Origin: Alphaproteobacteria bacterium
GTDB lineage: Bacteria; Pseudomonadota; Alphaproteobacteria; M2410
Reading direction: 5' to 3'
Length of the DNA: 50,366 nt
Assembly (NCBI GenBank): GCA_030614785.1
Contig: JAUWTJ010000025.1
Coordinates: forward strand, 1-50,366
The translations under genes and the position numbers were made by a program. Under the pieces are notes generated by a model, which saw only the letters and a list, made by a program, of their open reading frames with translations, did not search any database and was not told the DNA's origin. Numbering within the stretch: the first letter of the stretch is position 1; every line of letters begins with the position of its first letter. Positions 9,323 to 18,388 of this stretch are shown piece after piece.

Positions 9323-10087
9323 TTGAGCGATAACAACAAAGGCGTGGCTCTGGTAACCGGCGCTTCTGCGCGGATCGGCCGCGCCATTGCGCTGGGTCTG
9401 GGAGCGGCTGGATATACGGTCGCTGTCCACCATCGCGGTGCGGCCGGGGCTGCCGAGGAAACCGCAGATGCCATCAAGGCCGGCGGCGGGCGGGCACAGT
9501 GTTATGCTGCGGACCTTGCTGACGAGCCCGGCGTTGATGCCATGATGCAGGCCATCGCCCGGGACCTTGGCCCGGTGACCTGTCTTATCAACAATGCCTC
9601 CCTGTTTGAATCTGACGATATACAGACCATGACCCGCGAGAGCTGGGACGCTCACATTGAGCCGAACCTGCGAGCCCCCTTACGCTTGACGCAGCTGATG
9701 GCGGAAAACCTGGGAGACCGACAAGGCAATGTGATCAACCTGATCGATCAGCGGGTCCTGAAACTCACACCTCAATTTCTCAGCTACACTCTTTCGAAGT
9801 CAGCGCTCTGGACGCTGACGCAAACGCTCGCGCAAGCCCTCGCGCCAAAGATCCGCGTCAATGCCATTGCGCCGGGCCCGACGATCAGGAACCAGCGCCA
9901 GAGTGACGAGCATTTTGAGGCCCAGATTGCTGCAACACCGCTGGGCCGAGGGCCCTCACTTGACGAGTTCACGTCAACGATTGCCTGGATCCTTGCCACC
10001 CCTTCTCTTACCGGCCAAATGATCGCGCTTGACGGCGGTCAACATCTTATCTGGCAAACCCCCGATGTGATGAACATCGTTGAATAG
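9323..10087 (+). CDS. folM: Pteridine reductase-like SDR (FolM type)
   Basis: A 254-aa SDR with TTG start. The NADPH-binding motif is TGASARIG, with the Arg-Ile-Gly form common in FolM/PTR1 pteridine reductases. The usual catalytic Ser is replaced by Asp (NLIDQR), with Tyr and Lys in SYTLSKSAL. That Asp-Tyr-Lys set is the hallmark of pteridine reductases. It would reduce dihydrofolate or dihydromonapterin in the cytoplasm. The next gene is folB of the same pathway, 123 bp downstream, which supports the call. The folM symbol is by motif and context, not by alignment. An AGGA lies about 10 bp before the TTG. Confidence 0.78.
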   Translation: MSDNNKGVALVTGASARIGRAIALGLGAAGYTVAVHHRGAAGAAEETADAIKAGGGRAQCYAADLADEPGVDAMMQAIARDLGPVTCLINNASLFESDDIQTMTRESWDAHIEPNLRAPLRLTQLMAENLGDRQGNVINLIDQRVLKLTPQFLSYTLSKSALWTLTQTLAQALAPKIRVNAIAPGPTIRNQRQSDEHFEAQIAATPLGRGPSLDEFTSTIAWILATPSLTGQMIALDGGQHLIWQTPDVMNIVE

Positions 10088-10210
10088 AACTGCGACACTT
10101 GTCCTTTCGGCGATAATTTGCTGGCATTATTGAAGTCCTCAAGCTATTGAGCGGCGATGATCTGGCCAGACCTCGGGTTTGGATAATGCCGTGCTTCAGG
10201 AGGCTCACTG

Positions 10211-10615
10211 ATGCCACAAAATGTCTATCCGCTTCATATCGCCAATGCCGCGCATTCTGTGCGCCATGTTTTTATTCATGACCTGTTGATCCCCGCCCTT
10301 ATCGGGATCTACACCCATGAGAAACAAGGCAATCAGCCGGTTCGCATCAACATCGACCTCACCGTCCGCGAAGGCGACGTTGAAATCGATGACCGGTTCG
10401 AAAATGTGGTGTGTTACGAAGAAGTGGTCAAAAAGGTTGAGAACATCATTTCTGCGGGCCATATCAATCTGGTTGAGACGCTGGCCGAGGATATCGCGGC
10501 AGCTTGCCTTGAAGATGCCCGTGTCTTTGTGGCGCGCGTGCGTGTCGAGAAGCTGGCAGCGATCAAAAATGCCGCCTCCGTCGGCGTGGAAATTGAGCGC
10601 ATTCGAGCCGAATAG
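10211..10615 (+). CDS. folB: Dihydroneopterin aldolase
   Basis: A 134-aa protein matching FolB, which splits 7,8-dihydroneopterin into 6-hydroxymethyl-7,8-dihydropterin and glycolaldehyde in folate synthesis. Marks are FIHDLLIPALIGIYTHEK with the substrate-binding Glu, the active-site Tyr in CYEEVVKK, the conserved HINLVETLAEDIA, and the catalytic Lys region VRVEKLAAIKNAASVGVEIER. It forms a cytoplasmic octamer in characterised members. An AGGAGG-like ribosome site (CAGGAGG) lies a few bases before the ATG. The preceding FolM-like SDR reinforces the assignment. Confidence 0.93.
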   Translation: MPQNVYPLHIANAAHSVRHVFIHDLLIPALIGIYTHEKQGNQPVRINIDLTVREGDVEIDDRFENVVCYEEVVKKVENIISAGHINLVETLAEDIAAACLEDARVFVARVRVEKLAAIKNAASVGVEIERIRAE

Positions 10616-11128
10616 AACCATTCCAGATTGAATTTCGACACAATCCCACCGCAATCCCGCTACCTGATTGCAACATATGTGACATTTTTGCGTGTCTCTA
10701 CCGACCCGCAGCCTTGTTTTGTTCACACTGGCATTCACCTCGATTAACCATCTGTTAACCACAGGCGTTTCCTGCTTTACCAGTTACTTGCCGGGCAGCA
10801 TCAACTTTTTTCACTTTAAAAACAATGCATTACAAAATTGCCTGTTTTTTGGGCAATAACGTGAACCCTATATAGAGCATGGACTTCCGTCCAACAGGCA
10901 ACACATGTCCACAGGGTTTTCCACAGGTCTGGTGGAAAACGAATATCCCGACACTTTCCGTTATCGGTCTGGTTGTTCAATTCTACTAAATCTTGCTATT
11001 TTATTCCACAAAACCGACCTGAGACGATGCTCTAAACAGCTGAATCGGAGTACCATCAGTTCCAAGATCGGAGCTAAATACTCCGGTTTGCCAATAACAC
11101 CCCATCTGACACTCCCTTGCAGGCTCGA
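10616..11128 (+). other. 513-bp non-coding leader of uvrC with DnaA-box-like sequences and inverted repeats
   Basis: No convincing gene is visible; an open frame at 10905-11132 lacks family features and a ribosome site. On the plus strand the region holds several near matches to the DnaA box TTATCCACA: TTAACCACA at 10755-10763, ATGTCCACA near 10905-10913, TTTTCCACA near 10917-10925 and TATTCCACA near 11003. A perfect TTATCCACA follows inside uvrC at 11515-11523. Between them is an AT-rich stretch (about 10805-10875) with an ATTGCC/GGCAAT inverted repeat at 10837-10857. CGGAGTA/TACTCCG at 11046-11085 could form a leader hairpin. The function is open. Confidence 0.5.
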
Positions 11129-13051
11129 ATGACCGATCAGGAAACAGACCAGCAGGACGAAGAGGTCGATAACGGGCCAGTCGATGGGCCCTCAGTCATC
11201 CGCAACTTCGTCCGGACTCTGCCGGGTAAACCCGGCGTCTACCGGATGCTGGATGCCCGCAGCGAGGTTCTGTATGTCGGCAAGGCACGCAACCTGAAGA
11301 AACGCGTGCAGAGCTATACCAAAACTGGCGGTCATACCAATCGCATCGCCAGAATGATTTCGCTCACAGTCGATATGGAGTTCATCACTACAAAGAGCGA
11401 GGTAGAAGCTCTTCTTCTTGAAACCAATATGATCAAGAAGATGAAGCCGCGCTTTAACGTGTTGATGCGGGACGACAAGTCTTTTCCCTACATTGTCATG
11501 CGGCGCGATCACGATTATCCACAAGTGCAAAAACACCGTGGCGCGCGTTCGATCAAAGGTGATTATTTTGGACCCTTTGCCTCGGCCGGATCCGTCAACC
11601 GTACACTGAATACCTTGCAGCGTGCCTTCTTGCTCAGAACCTGTTCCGACAGCGTCTTTGACGCACGCTCCCGCCCCTGCCTCTTGCACCAGATCAAGAG
11701 ATGCTCGGCACCCTGTACCGGGGAAATCAGCAAGGCCGACTACGAAGCGCTGGTTGCTGATGCCAGCGCCTTTCTCAACGGCAAGGACTCTCACCTCAAG
11801 CAAGAGCTCTCTGCCCGCATGGAGGAAGCAGCTACCGCGCTTGATTTTGAACATGCTGCGGTTTACCGCGACCGGATCTCTGCGCTTAGCCATATTCACC
11901 TGCAACAGGGTATTAACCCGGCAACAGTGAACGATGCAGATGTTATCGCGGCGTGGCAGGAAAGCGGCCAGACCTGTGTACAGGTTTTCTTTTATCGCGG
12001 CGGCTCCAACTGGGGTAACCGGGCCTATTTCCCGCGCCACGAAAAATCCTATGAGACGGAAGATGTTCTGGCGGCTTTTGTTGCGCAGTTCTATGACAAC
12101 AAGATGCCGGCCAAATCTGTCATTCTGTCGCACAAACTGGCTGATGCGGATTTGATTGAGGAAGCTCTCACGCTCAAGGCGGACCACAAGATCACACTCC
12201 TGACACCGCAAAAGGGAGAAAAGCGAGCGCTGATTGACCACGCGCTTACCAACGCCGAAGAAGCGCTCGGACGCCGGATGGCAGAATCGGCGTCGCAGCG
12301 CCGCCTTCTCGAAGGCGTGGCCAATGCCTTCGATCTTGACGCACCGCCACAGCGGATCGAGGTCTATGACAATTCGCACATCCAGGGCACCAATGCGCTC
12401 GGCGGGATGATCGTCGCCGGGCCTGAAGGTTTTCTGAAAAATCAATATCGCAAGTTCAATATCAAGGACAAGGAGACGACCCCCGGCGACGATTACGGCA
12501 TGATGCGCGAAGTTCTGACCCGCCGCTTCTCACGGCTTCTCAAGGAAATGGAAAAGACCTCTGGAACCGAAGATGTCCAGGCAGAAGACAAACCGGCAAA
12601 CTGGCCTGATCTGGTGTTGATTGACGGCGGACAGGGACAGCTCAGTGTTGTCGAGGATGTTTTCGTGGAGCTCGGCATCGACACTGTTGCCCTTGTGTGT
12701 ATCTCCAAAGGGCCGGACAGGGATGCCGGGCTTGAGAAATTCCATATGCCGGGCCGCGCACCCTTTATGATTGACCCTAAAAGTCCGGTCCTCTACTACC
12801 TGCAAAGACTGCGCGATGAAGCCCACAGATTTGCGATCGGGAGCCATCGGGCAAAGAGAAAAAAGGCGATGAACGCCTCGCCGCTGGACAGCATCTCGGG
12901 CGTGGGCGGAAAACGAAAGAGAGCCCTGTTGAATCATTTTGGCTCGGCGCGCGCGGTCTCCAATGCGGCTCTTGGAGATCTTGTCGCCGTAGAGGGAATT
13001 TCAGATTCCATCGCCCGGCGCATCTACGACTACTTCCGTGAGGAACCATAA
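11129..13051 (+). CDS. uvrC: Excinuclease ABC subunit C
   Basis: A 640-aa dual-incision nuclease of nucleotide excision repair. In order: a GIY-YIG domain at the N-terminus ([11 protein letters not shown] and [13 protein letters not shown]) for 3' incision; a Cys-rich linker ([11 protein letters not shown]); a UVR domain ([13 protein letters not shown]) that meets UvrB; an RNase H-like nuclease ([17 protein letters not shown] and [11 protein letters not shown]) for 5' incision; and tandem helix-hairpin-helix motifs ([18 protein letters not shown]). I chose the ATG at 11129 because GCAGG lies five bases before it; a TTG at 11117 is in frame but has no ribosome site. It ends one base before the pgsA start region, forming an operon. 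Confidence 0.96.
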   Translation: MTDQETDQQDEEVDNGPVDGPSVIRNFVRTLPGKPGVYRMLDARSEVLYVGKARNLKKRVQSYTKTGGHTNRIARMISLTVDMEFITTKSEVEALLLETNMIKKMKPRFNVLMRDDKSFPYIVMRRDHDYPQVQKHRGARSIKGDYFGPFASAGSVNRTLNTLQRAFLLRTCSDSVFDARSRPCLLHQIKRCSAPCTGEISKADYEALVADASAFLNGKDSHLKQELSARMEEAATALDFEHAAVYRDRISALSHIHLQQGINPATVNDADVIAAWQESGQTCVQVFFYRGGSNWGNRAYFPRHEKSYETEDVLAAFVAQFYDNKMPAKSVILSHKLADADLIEEALTLKADHKITLLTPQKGEKRALIDHALTNAEEALGRRMAESASQRRLLEGVANAFDLDAPPQRIEVYDNSHIQGTNALGGMIVAGPEGFLKNQYRKFNIKDKETTPGDDYGMMREVLTRRFSRLLKEMEKTSGTEDVQAEDKPANWPDLVLIDGGQGQLSVVEDVFVELGIDTVALVCISKGPDRDAGLEKFHMPGRAPFMIDPKSPVLYYLQRLRDEAHRFAIGSHRAKRKKAMNASPLDSISGVGGKRKRALLNHFGSARAVSNAALGDLVAVEGISDSIARRIYDYFREEP

Positions 13052-13052
13052 A

Positions 13053-13679
13053 ATGGATATGAAGAACCTGCCCAATCTCCTGACTGCTTTCCGAATTGGA
13101 ATAGTGCCCTTGCTCGTGCTGGTCATGTTTATTCCGGCCGATGCTGCTCGGTGGGTCGCTGTGATCCTTTTTACCCTTGCCGCCATTACGGATTTCTTTG
13201 ACGGATATCTGGCGCGCAAGCATAACGTCCAGTCCGATCTCGGCACGCTTCTCGATCCGATCGCAGACAAGTTTCTGGTGCTCGCGTCACTTCTTATGCT
13301 GATTGCGATCGGCACCCTTTCCGGCTTCAATGTCGTTGCTGCCATCATCATCCTGGGCCGCGAAATCCTTGTGTCGGGCCTGCGTGAATTCCTCGCCGGG
13401 CTGTCCGTCAAACTGCCAGTCACCAGGCTGGCCAAGTGGAAAACGACCATCCAGATGGTTGCCATCGGCTTTCTGATTGCTGGCCCTGCAGGCACTATTC
13501 TTATTCCCGGGTCACCCCTTATCGGGACCATTGGGCTTTGGGCGGCAGCGATCATTACGGTTATTACGGGCTACCAATATGTCGCTCTCGGAATACTCAA
13601 AATGACCGCTCCTGGCGCGCCAGCGGAAGCGCCAATGGTATCAGAAGTCGTAGCGACAGACGCAGCGGACGAGAGCTAA
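13053..13679 (+). CDS. pgsA: CDP-diacylglycerol--glycerol-3-phosphate 3-phosphatidyltransferase
   Basis: A 208-aa inner-membrane enzyme that makes phosphatidylglycerophosphate, the first committed step to phosphatidylglycerol and cardiolipin. The complete CDP-alcohol phosphotransferase motif is present: D50-G51-x2-A54-R55-x8-G64-x3-D68-x3-D72. Several hydrophobic helices surround it, and the N-terminal LPNLLTAFRIG is typical of PgsA. The ATG at 13053 is chosen over an in-frame start at 13038 because GAGGAA lies seven bases upstream and the first start would overlap uvrC. A polar tail of about 25 residues follows the last helix. Its stop and the moaD start are separated by one base. Confidence 0.94.
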   Translation: MDMKNLPNLLTAFRIGIVPLLVLVMFIPADAARWVAVILFTLAAITDFFDGYLARKHNVQSDLGTLLDPIADKFLVLASLLMLIAIGTLSGFNVVAAIIILGREILVSGLREFLAGLSVKLPVTRLAKWKTTIQMVAIGFLIAGPAGTILIPGSPLIGTIGLWAAAIITVITGYQYVALGILKMTAPGAPAEAPMVSEVVATDAADES

Positions 13680-13680
13680 T

Positions 13681-13932
13681 ATGAAGCTACTTTATTTCGC
13701 ATGGCTCAGGGAGCGGATCGGACTTTCCGAAGAGGAACTCTCGCTGCCTGACGGCGTCATAACAGTGCAAGACCTCATCACCCATCTAACTGCGCGCGGC
13801 GACGGTTACGCCAGCGCCTTTTGCGAACCCGCTGCGGTCAAGGTTGCGATCAATCAGGATTTTGCAAAAGTCACCGATCCGGTTACAGACAGTGATGAAG
13901 TCGCCTTCTTTCCTCCTGTAACAGGAGGCTGA
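13681..13932 (+). CDS. moaD: Molybdopterin synthase sulfur carrier subunit
   Basis: An 83-aa ubiquitin-like protein starting MKLLYFAWLRERIG and ending FFPPVTGG. The C-terminal Gly-Gly is the site that is adenylated and then thiocarboxylated to donate sulfur to precursor Z. It pairs with MoaE encoded 3 bp downstream, forming the heterotetrameric molybdopterin synthase of molybdenum cofactor synthesis. The order uvrC-pgsA-moaD-moaE is seen in many alphaproteobacteria. Confidence 0.95.
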   Translation: MKLLYFAWLRERIGLSEEELSLPDGVITVQDLITHLTARGDGYASAFCEPAAVKVAINQDFAKVTDPVTDSDEVAFFPPVTGG

Positions 13933-13935
13933 TGC

Positions 13936-14388
13936 ATGATCCGGGTTCAGCGCGAGGATTTTGATATTGCCGCAGAGATGAAAGCGTTGACCGGGGCCCG
14001 CACCGATATCGGCGCGCTGGTGACATTCACCGGGCTGGTCCGCGATGACAGCTCCGCGCCGGGTCTCAAGGCCATGACCCTTGAGCACTATCCGGGCATG
14101 ACCGAAAAGAAGTTATCGGAAATCGAGGACGAAGCGAACCGGCGCTGGGACCTCACTGGATCCCTCGTCGTCCACCGCTACGGACGCCTCGAGCCGGGCG
14201 AGCAAATCGTGCTGGTCATCACCGCCTCGAGCCACCGCGGCGACGCCTTTGAAGCCGCCAGCTTCCTGATGGACTGGCTCAAAACCGAAGCGCCGTTCTG
14301 GAAGCTGGAAAAGACCGGTGATGGCGAGACCTGGGTTGATGCCAAGGTCGAGGATGAAGATGCGAAGGACCGCTGGCAGAAGGAGTAG
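13936..14388 (+). CDS. moaE: Molybdopterin synthase catalytic subunit
   Basis: A 150-aa large subunit of molybdopterin synthase, which converts cyclic pyranopterin monophosphate into molybdopterin using sulfur from MoaD. Family marks are VTFTGLVRDD, LEHYPGMTEKKL, HRYGRLEPGEQIV, the SSHRGDAFEAASFLMDWLKT block and the active-site Lys region APFWKLEKTGDGETWVDA. The length is normal for the family. It is the last gene of the uvrC-pgsA-moaD-moaE run. Downstream, an imperfect CCTCA/TGAGG hairpin around 14450-14475 is too weak to call a terminator. Confidence 0.95.
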   Translation: MIRVQREDFDIAAEMKALTGARTDIGALVTFTGLVRDDSSAPGLKAMTLEHYPGMTEKKLSEIEDEANRRWDLTGSLVVHRYGRLEPGEQIVLVITASSHRGDAFEAASFLMDWLKTEAPFWKLEKTGDGETWVDAKVEDEDAKDRWQKE

Positions 14389-14484
14389 TCCTTGCGCCGG
14401 TCGTCTCTGCGGCGGCCTTCACATTGGAATTGGTTGCGTCCATGCTCCACGCCTCAAGAAAAAAACGCCTGAGGGATAAAGCAA

Positions 14485-15189
14485 ATGGCCTCGATACCCA
14501 AGGGTGGAACCGTTGCCGTGACCGGCAGCGCCGGCTTTATTGGCGGCTGGATGGTTCGGCTTTTGCTCGACAGGGGCTATCGCGTCAGAGCCTGTGTGCG
14601 CGATGTTGAAGACGCGAACAAGACGAGTTTTCTGAAAGATATGCCAGGCTATGCTTCGGGGCGGTTGACGCTCCACGCCGCAGACCTTGATCAGCCTGGT
14701 TGCCTTGACGACATATTTACGGGGTGCAACGGCGTCACCCACCTTTCTCACGTCAGCGGTTATGACGATCAGGCCTATATCAGGCGGGTCTGCGACCACA
14801 TCATCGCCAGCGTCAACAAGTCCGAAACCGCGACCCGGATTGTCGTAACGTCAAGCGTTGCTGCTGTCCTTTCAGAAGTGGACATGCAGGAACTTGTCAG
14901 GAGGCCGGTGTGTAATGAAGACCGCTATCCCGACGAACGCAATCCAGAGCGGACGCCGGAGCACGGTCAGGGCTATTCCATGGCCAAGGTGCTTGCCGAC
15001 CGCGCTTTCGCTGAGAGGCTCACGGCGCGCGAGGCAGAATTTCGCGCCATCTGGGCAGGATGCGAATTACGTAATGACAGGATCCGCGCCGTAACAGATG
15101 TGGAATTCCGTCCACTGGACACATCCATTCGCGACTGCGTGGAGTCTCTCATCGCTGTGGCGAAAGTCAAGCCGAAACGCAGGGTATGA
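14485..15189 (+). pseudogene. NAD-dependent epimerase/dihydroflavonol-reductase-like protein with internal deletion
   Basis: The reading frame (234 codons) starts like an extended SDR: VAVTGSAGFIGGWMVRLLLDRG is the Rossmann motif, followed by CVRD, the conserved THLSHVSG region, a catalytic VTSS Ser and Y-S-M-A-K. After EAEFRAIWAG the text jumps straight to a C-terminal piece (NDRIRAVTDVEFRPLDTSIRD) that in intact relatives ends the protein. The roughly 100 residues that normally lie between, including the substrate-binding NP-G segment, are absent. Intact relatives are about 330-340 aa. I infer an in-frame deletion and a probably inactive product. It is followed by another decayed gene, marking a degeneration zone. 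Confidence 0.65.
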
Positions 15190-15326
15190 TCCGGGTTGAG
15201 GCGATGGACCGCTGGCGGGAAAAGTGATGGCTCGCGTAAAACACTCTGATTGGTGAGCCGGAGCTTCGGCGCTTGCGATTTGTAGCCTGCTGTCCGGGCG
15301 TAAGGGAAGACAGGTTTGAGGCATGG

Positions 15327-16607
15327 ATGACAATTAGGAAGAATAATCACACCCTTCTCAGAAAGCGGCACAAACCTCTGGGACTGATTGAGGTAATCGC
15401 CATTGCGCTTGGGGGCATGGTCGGGGGTGAAATTTTCACCATTTCGGAGATTTGCGTTGCCATGATCGGCGTCTATACACCAGTGGCTATTTAACTCGGG
15501 GTGATCGCAGCGTCGGCCGCCTATTCCTATGTCCGGCTTGGAGTCTACTACAAAGATGAAGGCGCCACTTATTTGTTCTTTAAAAGGACGTTTCCCAATT
15601 CCCCTTTTGCTACTTCCCTGATCGGCTGGTGGGTTGTATTTGGATATATCAGCACACTGTCCCTGTACGCCTATACTTTCTCCCCATATGCGATCAACGG
15701 ATTTTCCTTTGCGCAGGAAGACTGGGTTCGTAAGGGTTTGGCCGGTGCGGTCATTGGCGTCTTTGCGCTCATAAATGTACTGAGCGTCAAAGGCATGGGC
15801 AAAATCGAGGATTTGATGGTCTATACCAAGCTGATTTTCCTGATCGCAATTTCCCTTGTCCTGATGGACAGCAGACAGTCAAGTCTTCCTATATTCATTG
15901 AAACCAGCGGGCCTGTCTCATTTTCAAACGTCCTGATTGTCGCGGCCATAACTTTTGTGACCTACGAGGGCCTTCAGCTGGTGATCAATGCCGTAAATGA
16001 GATGGAAAATCCTGAAAGAAATATTCCACGAGCAATCTATGCAGCAATCGGTCCCGCCATTCCGTTCGATGACACTATTGCAACCAGGAATACGCCCTGG
16101 CATCCAGAGCCAACCATGTTCTTGGGCATTGGGGGGCAAATCTGGAATTTGCCGGCGCCCTTCTTGCGACGAGCAGCGCCATCAATGGAATGGCATTTGG
16201 CTATTCACGTCAGATGGCCTTTATTTCAGGCGATGGCCATTTCCCAAGCGCCCTAGCGAAGCGATCAATTCATATTCCGGTTCGCGCCATCCTCACCATA
16301 TCCGGCTTTGCCTTCTGTCTTTTTCTCGTTGATGACCTTCAAGTTATTCTCGAACTTCGCAGTGTCCCTTTTCTTCTGGTGTCCCTGCCCATGGCCTATG
16401 CCAATCATGTCAGTCGCGCCAAAACCGGATCCTCCGTGGTCCTGACGACAGCCCTCTTGTCGGGCTATCAATCGGGACAGCACTCATCCTCTACTACGAG
16501 GCAACGACAGAAATTGAACAGCTGTTTTTATTGTCAGTATCTATATCCTCCTGACAATGGGGTCTTGGTTGTTTTCGAAAAGTCGAAAGTTTCTAAGGCC
16601 ACAGTGA
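15327..16607 (+). pseudogene. APC-family amino-acid permease, broken by a stop and frameshifts
   Basis: The start MTIRKNNHTLLRKRHKPLGLIEVIAIALGG and the following helices fit an amino acid/polyamine/organocation transporter. An in-frame TAA at 15492-15494 interrupts the second helix; the same frame continues with AASAAYSYVRLGVYYKDEGATY, FGYISTLSLYAY, FALINVLSVKGMG and TFVTYEGLQLVINAVNEMENPERNIPRAI. Around 16050-16150 the frame shifts, and the conserved GALLATSSAINGMAFGYSRQM reads in another frame. Further shifts occur near 16450 and 16550, after which a frame ending TMGSWLFSKSRK reaches a stop at 16605-16607. At least one nonsense change and three frame changes make it a clear pseudogene. The 169 bp to the next gene hold nothing I recognise. 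Confidence 0.85.
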
Positions 16608-16776
16608 CTGTATCAATTCATCGGAGAACACCTTCCAAACGATGAGTTTCCCGAGAGGCTGGCTCAAGATCGAAGCATCTCTCTGGAATTTGGTGTAAAT
16701 CGGAGAGAGTGATGGCTTGCATCGAAGCGAAGGCTGGGGTCGATGATGCGGAGGATCTGTGGCGCAAATGGTTGGC

Positions 16777-17985
16777 TCATCCAGGACCGCGCAACAAGGT
16801 CTCAAATCGGCCCATAATTGTGTCGCGGGCCAGGTTCTCAACAATATAGCTTCGTCCCTTCCTGCCCATGGAACTAAGCATCTCCCTGTCGCCCAACAAG
16901 TCCACGACACAATCAGCAAAACGCTCCGCATCACCCGGGGGGGTCGTCACAAAGGCCCCACTGGATTTCGAGAGGCGACCCAGGGGGGAATCAGGCAACG
17001 TTGTGCAGATGAACGGACGTCCCGAGGACATGATCGAAAAAACCTTGCTTGGAACTGCAAATTCCGCCCCTTCCGGCAATTGCGGCACGAGGTGAATGTC
17101 GGCTGCACCCATACTTACGTTGAGCTCTTCCTTTGACACAAAACCCTCAAATTCAACATTTCTCAGACCGAGTTCAACGGCCCTTGATTTCAATTCAACT
17201 GATTGGTTTCCTTCACCGCGAATGATTATCCTCGCAACGAAATCTCTATCTTGCAGTACTTTGGCGAAGTCGAGAATCTGGCCCAAGCCCTGCTTGCGTC
17301 CAAGATTGCCGCTATAGAGAAGAACCGGGATGCCATTCTTTGGACGATCAATGGGATAAATTGTGGATTCATTGATGTGGGGGGGCAGAACGGTCATCGG
17401 CCTCCGGACGCCGATCGCACGAAGTGCTGTTGCCATTTCCTCAGTCAAGACAACAAGGTGATCACTGCGGTTCAGAACAAATCTTTCAAGGCTCTCAATT
17501 AGGTAGGGAATTCCCCGCCCCTTTGAGAATTTCAAACTCCGCGCAAGACCCGACTGAATGTCATGAATGACCGCGATGTGATACCGCTTCCGCCCTGCAA
17601 ACAGCCAGCCAGCAGCAACAATCAGGATTGATGGGCAAATCGAAACCACGCATTCAGCGCGACGAAACTCCTTTCGCCAGGTTGTTCCCAAAATTTGGCC
17701 AAATGCCACCAACTCAAATCTGCCGCGCTGCAGCAAGCCTCCACCCCGAGGCGGAGGTGAGTATCGTCTGAAGATTCTGACCCCATTTAACGATTGCTTG
17801 TCGTTCTCACCCCTTCGAAAACCTTCGAAAATATCATTTTGCGGGTAACTAGGCCTGAGAGTAGAAACGGTAACGTCCCAACCGTGATCCGCCAGCCATT
17901 CAGCCATATCAGTCACGACCGGACCGCTGCCTGCGGGTTCGGGTGCATAATAGGTGCCTAGAATGAGGATGGATGTGGGACGCAT
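16777..17985 (-). CDS. GT4-type glycosyltransferase (WbuB/WcaI-like)
   Basis: A protein of about 402 aa from the ATG at 17985, or 415 aa if the upstream in-frame start at 18024 is used. The start MRPTSILILGTYYAPEPAG places the first beta strand at the N-terminus, as in WbuB/WcaI glycosyltransferases that add N-acetylhexosamine or fucose to lipid-linked sugars. The C-terminal domain has LLYSGNLGRKQGLGQIL, IRGEGNQ, VEFEGFVSKEELNVSM and VPSKVFSIMSSGRPFICT, the donor-binding face of GT-B folds. It is on the minus strand at the left end of the polysaccharide locus, divergent from the initiating transferase. The sugar specificity cannot be read from sequence. Confidence 0.85.
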   Translation of the reverse strand: MRPTSILILGTYYAPEPAGSGPVVTDMAEWLADHGWDVTVSTLRPSYPQNDIFEGFRRGENDKQSLNGVRIFRRYSPPPRGGGLLQRGRFELVAFGQILGTTWRKEFRRAECVVSICPSILIVAAGWLFAGRKRYHIAVIHDIQSGLARSLKFSKGRGIPYLIESLERFVLNRSDHLVVLTEEMATALRAIGVRRPMTVLPPHINESTIYPIDRPKNGIPVLLYSGNLGRKQGLGQILDFAKVLQDRDFVARIIIRGEGNQSVELKSRAVELGLRNVEFEGFVSKEELNVSMGAADIHLVPQLPEGAEFAVPSKVFSIMSSGRPFICTTLPDSPLGRLSKSSGAFVTTPPGDAERFADCVVDLLGDREMLSSMGRKGRSYIVENLARDTIMGRFETLLRGPG

Positions 17986-18060
17986 TTTAGGGCCTGAATT
18001 CAAAAACAGATTGCTTGTTAGCACAAGCTGCAGGCGAAAACACTACTGGAATACTTGTCG

Positions 18061-18116
18061 TCGTGTGTAATGACCATAGGGCGAGTCATCGTGTGTAATG
18101 ACCATAGGACGAGTTT
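18061..18116. repeat. Two tandem 28-bp repeats in the divergent promoter region of the polysaccharide locus
   Basis: Unit 1 (18061-18088) and unit 2 (18089-18116) share TCGTGTGTAATGACCATAGG and then G/A CGAGT, with 25 nearly identical bases per 28-bp period. They lie in the 403-bp gap (17986-18388) between the divergent GT4 gene and the initiating glycosylphosphotransferase, about 270-330 bp before the latter. The remainder of the gap is AT-rich and has no gene. Phased repeats of this size can be binding sites for a regulator, but no protein can be named. Confidence 0.6.
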
Positions 18117-18388
18117 TCTGACCTCTGAAACTACATTCCTTTACATCCTTGCCGCAGAACTTTCTACTGTGGGGGCCAAATAACGCGTTCTGGCTCGCCA
18201 AACGTTTGCACAAGCAATACAAAACTGACAAATGTTCCATCACTCTGCTATGAATCTATAGCCGATAACTTGATATTCAATCTATACGCGCATATTATCT
18301 CGTATAAATAGTTAATGCACATCGAGTTTTGTTTTGCGGAATCACTGCCACTATAGGATTGGTGACCGCCTTTGATTGGAGAGGTTAG

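Noticed and set aside
10905-11132. A 75-codon ORF in the uvrC leader
   Set aside because: It has no ribosome site or family signature, and it runs into the uvrC start in another frame.
16608-16776. Possible transposase remnant between the permease pseudogene and the GT4 gene
   Set aside because: Short open stretches exist on both strands but none matches a transposase motif, and no terminal inverted repeats are visible.
18061-18116. The 28-bp tandem repeats as a CRISPR array
   Set aside because: There are only two directly abutting units with no spacers and no cas genes in the window.
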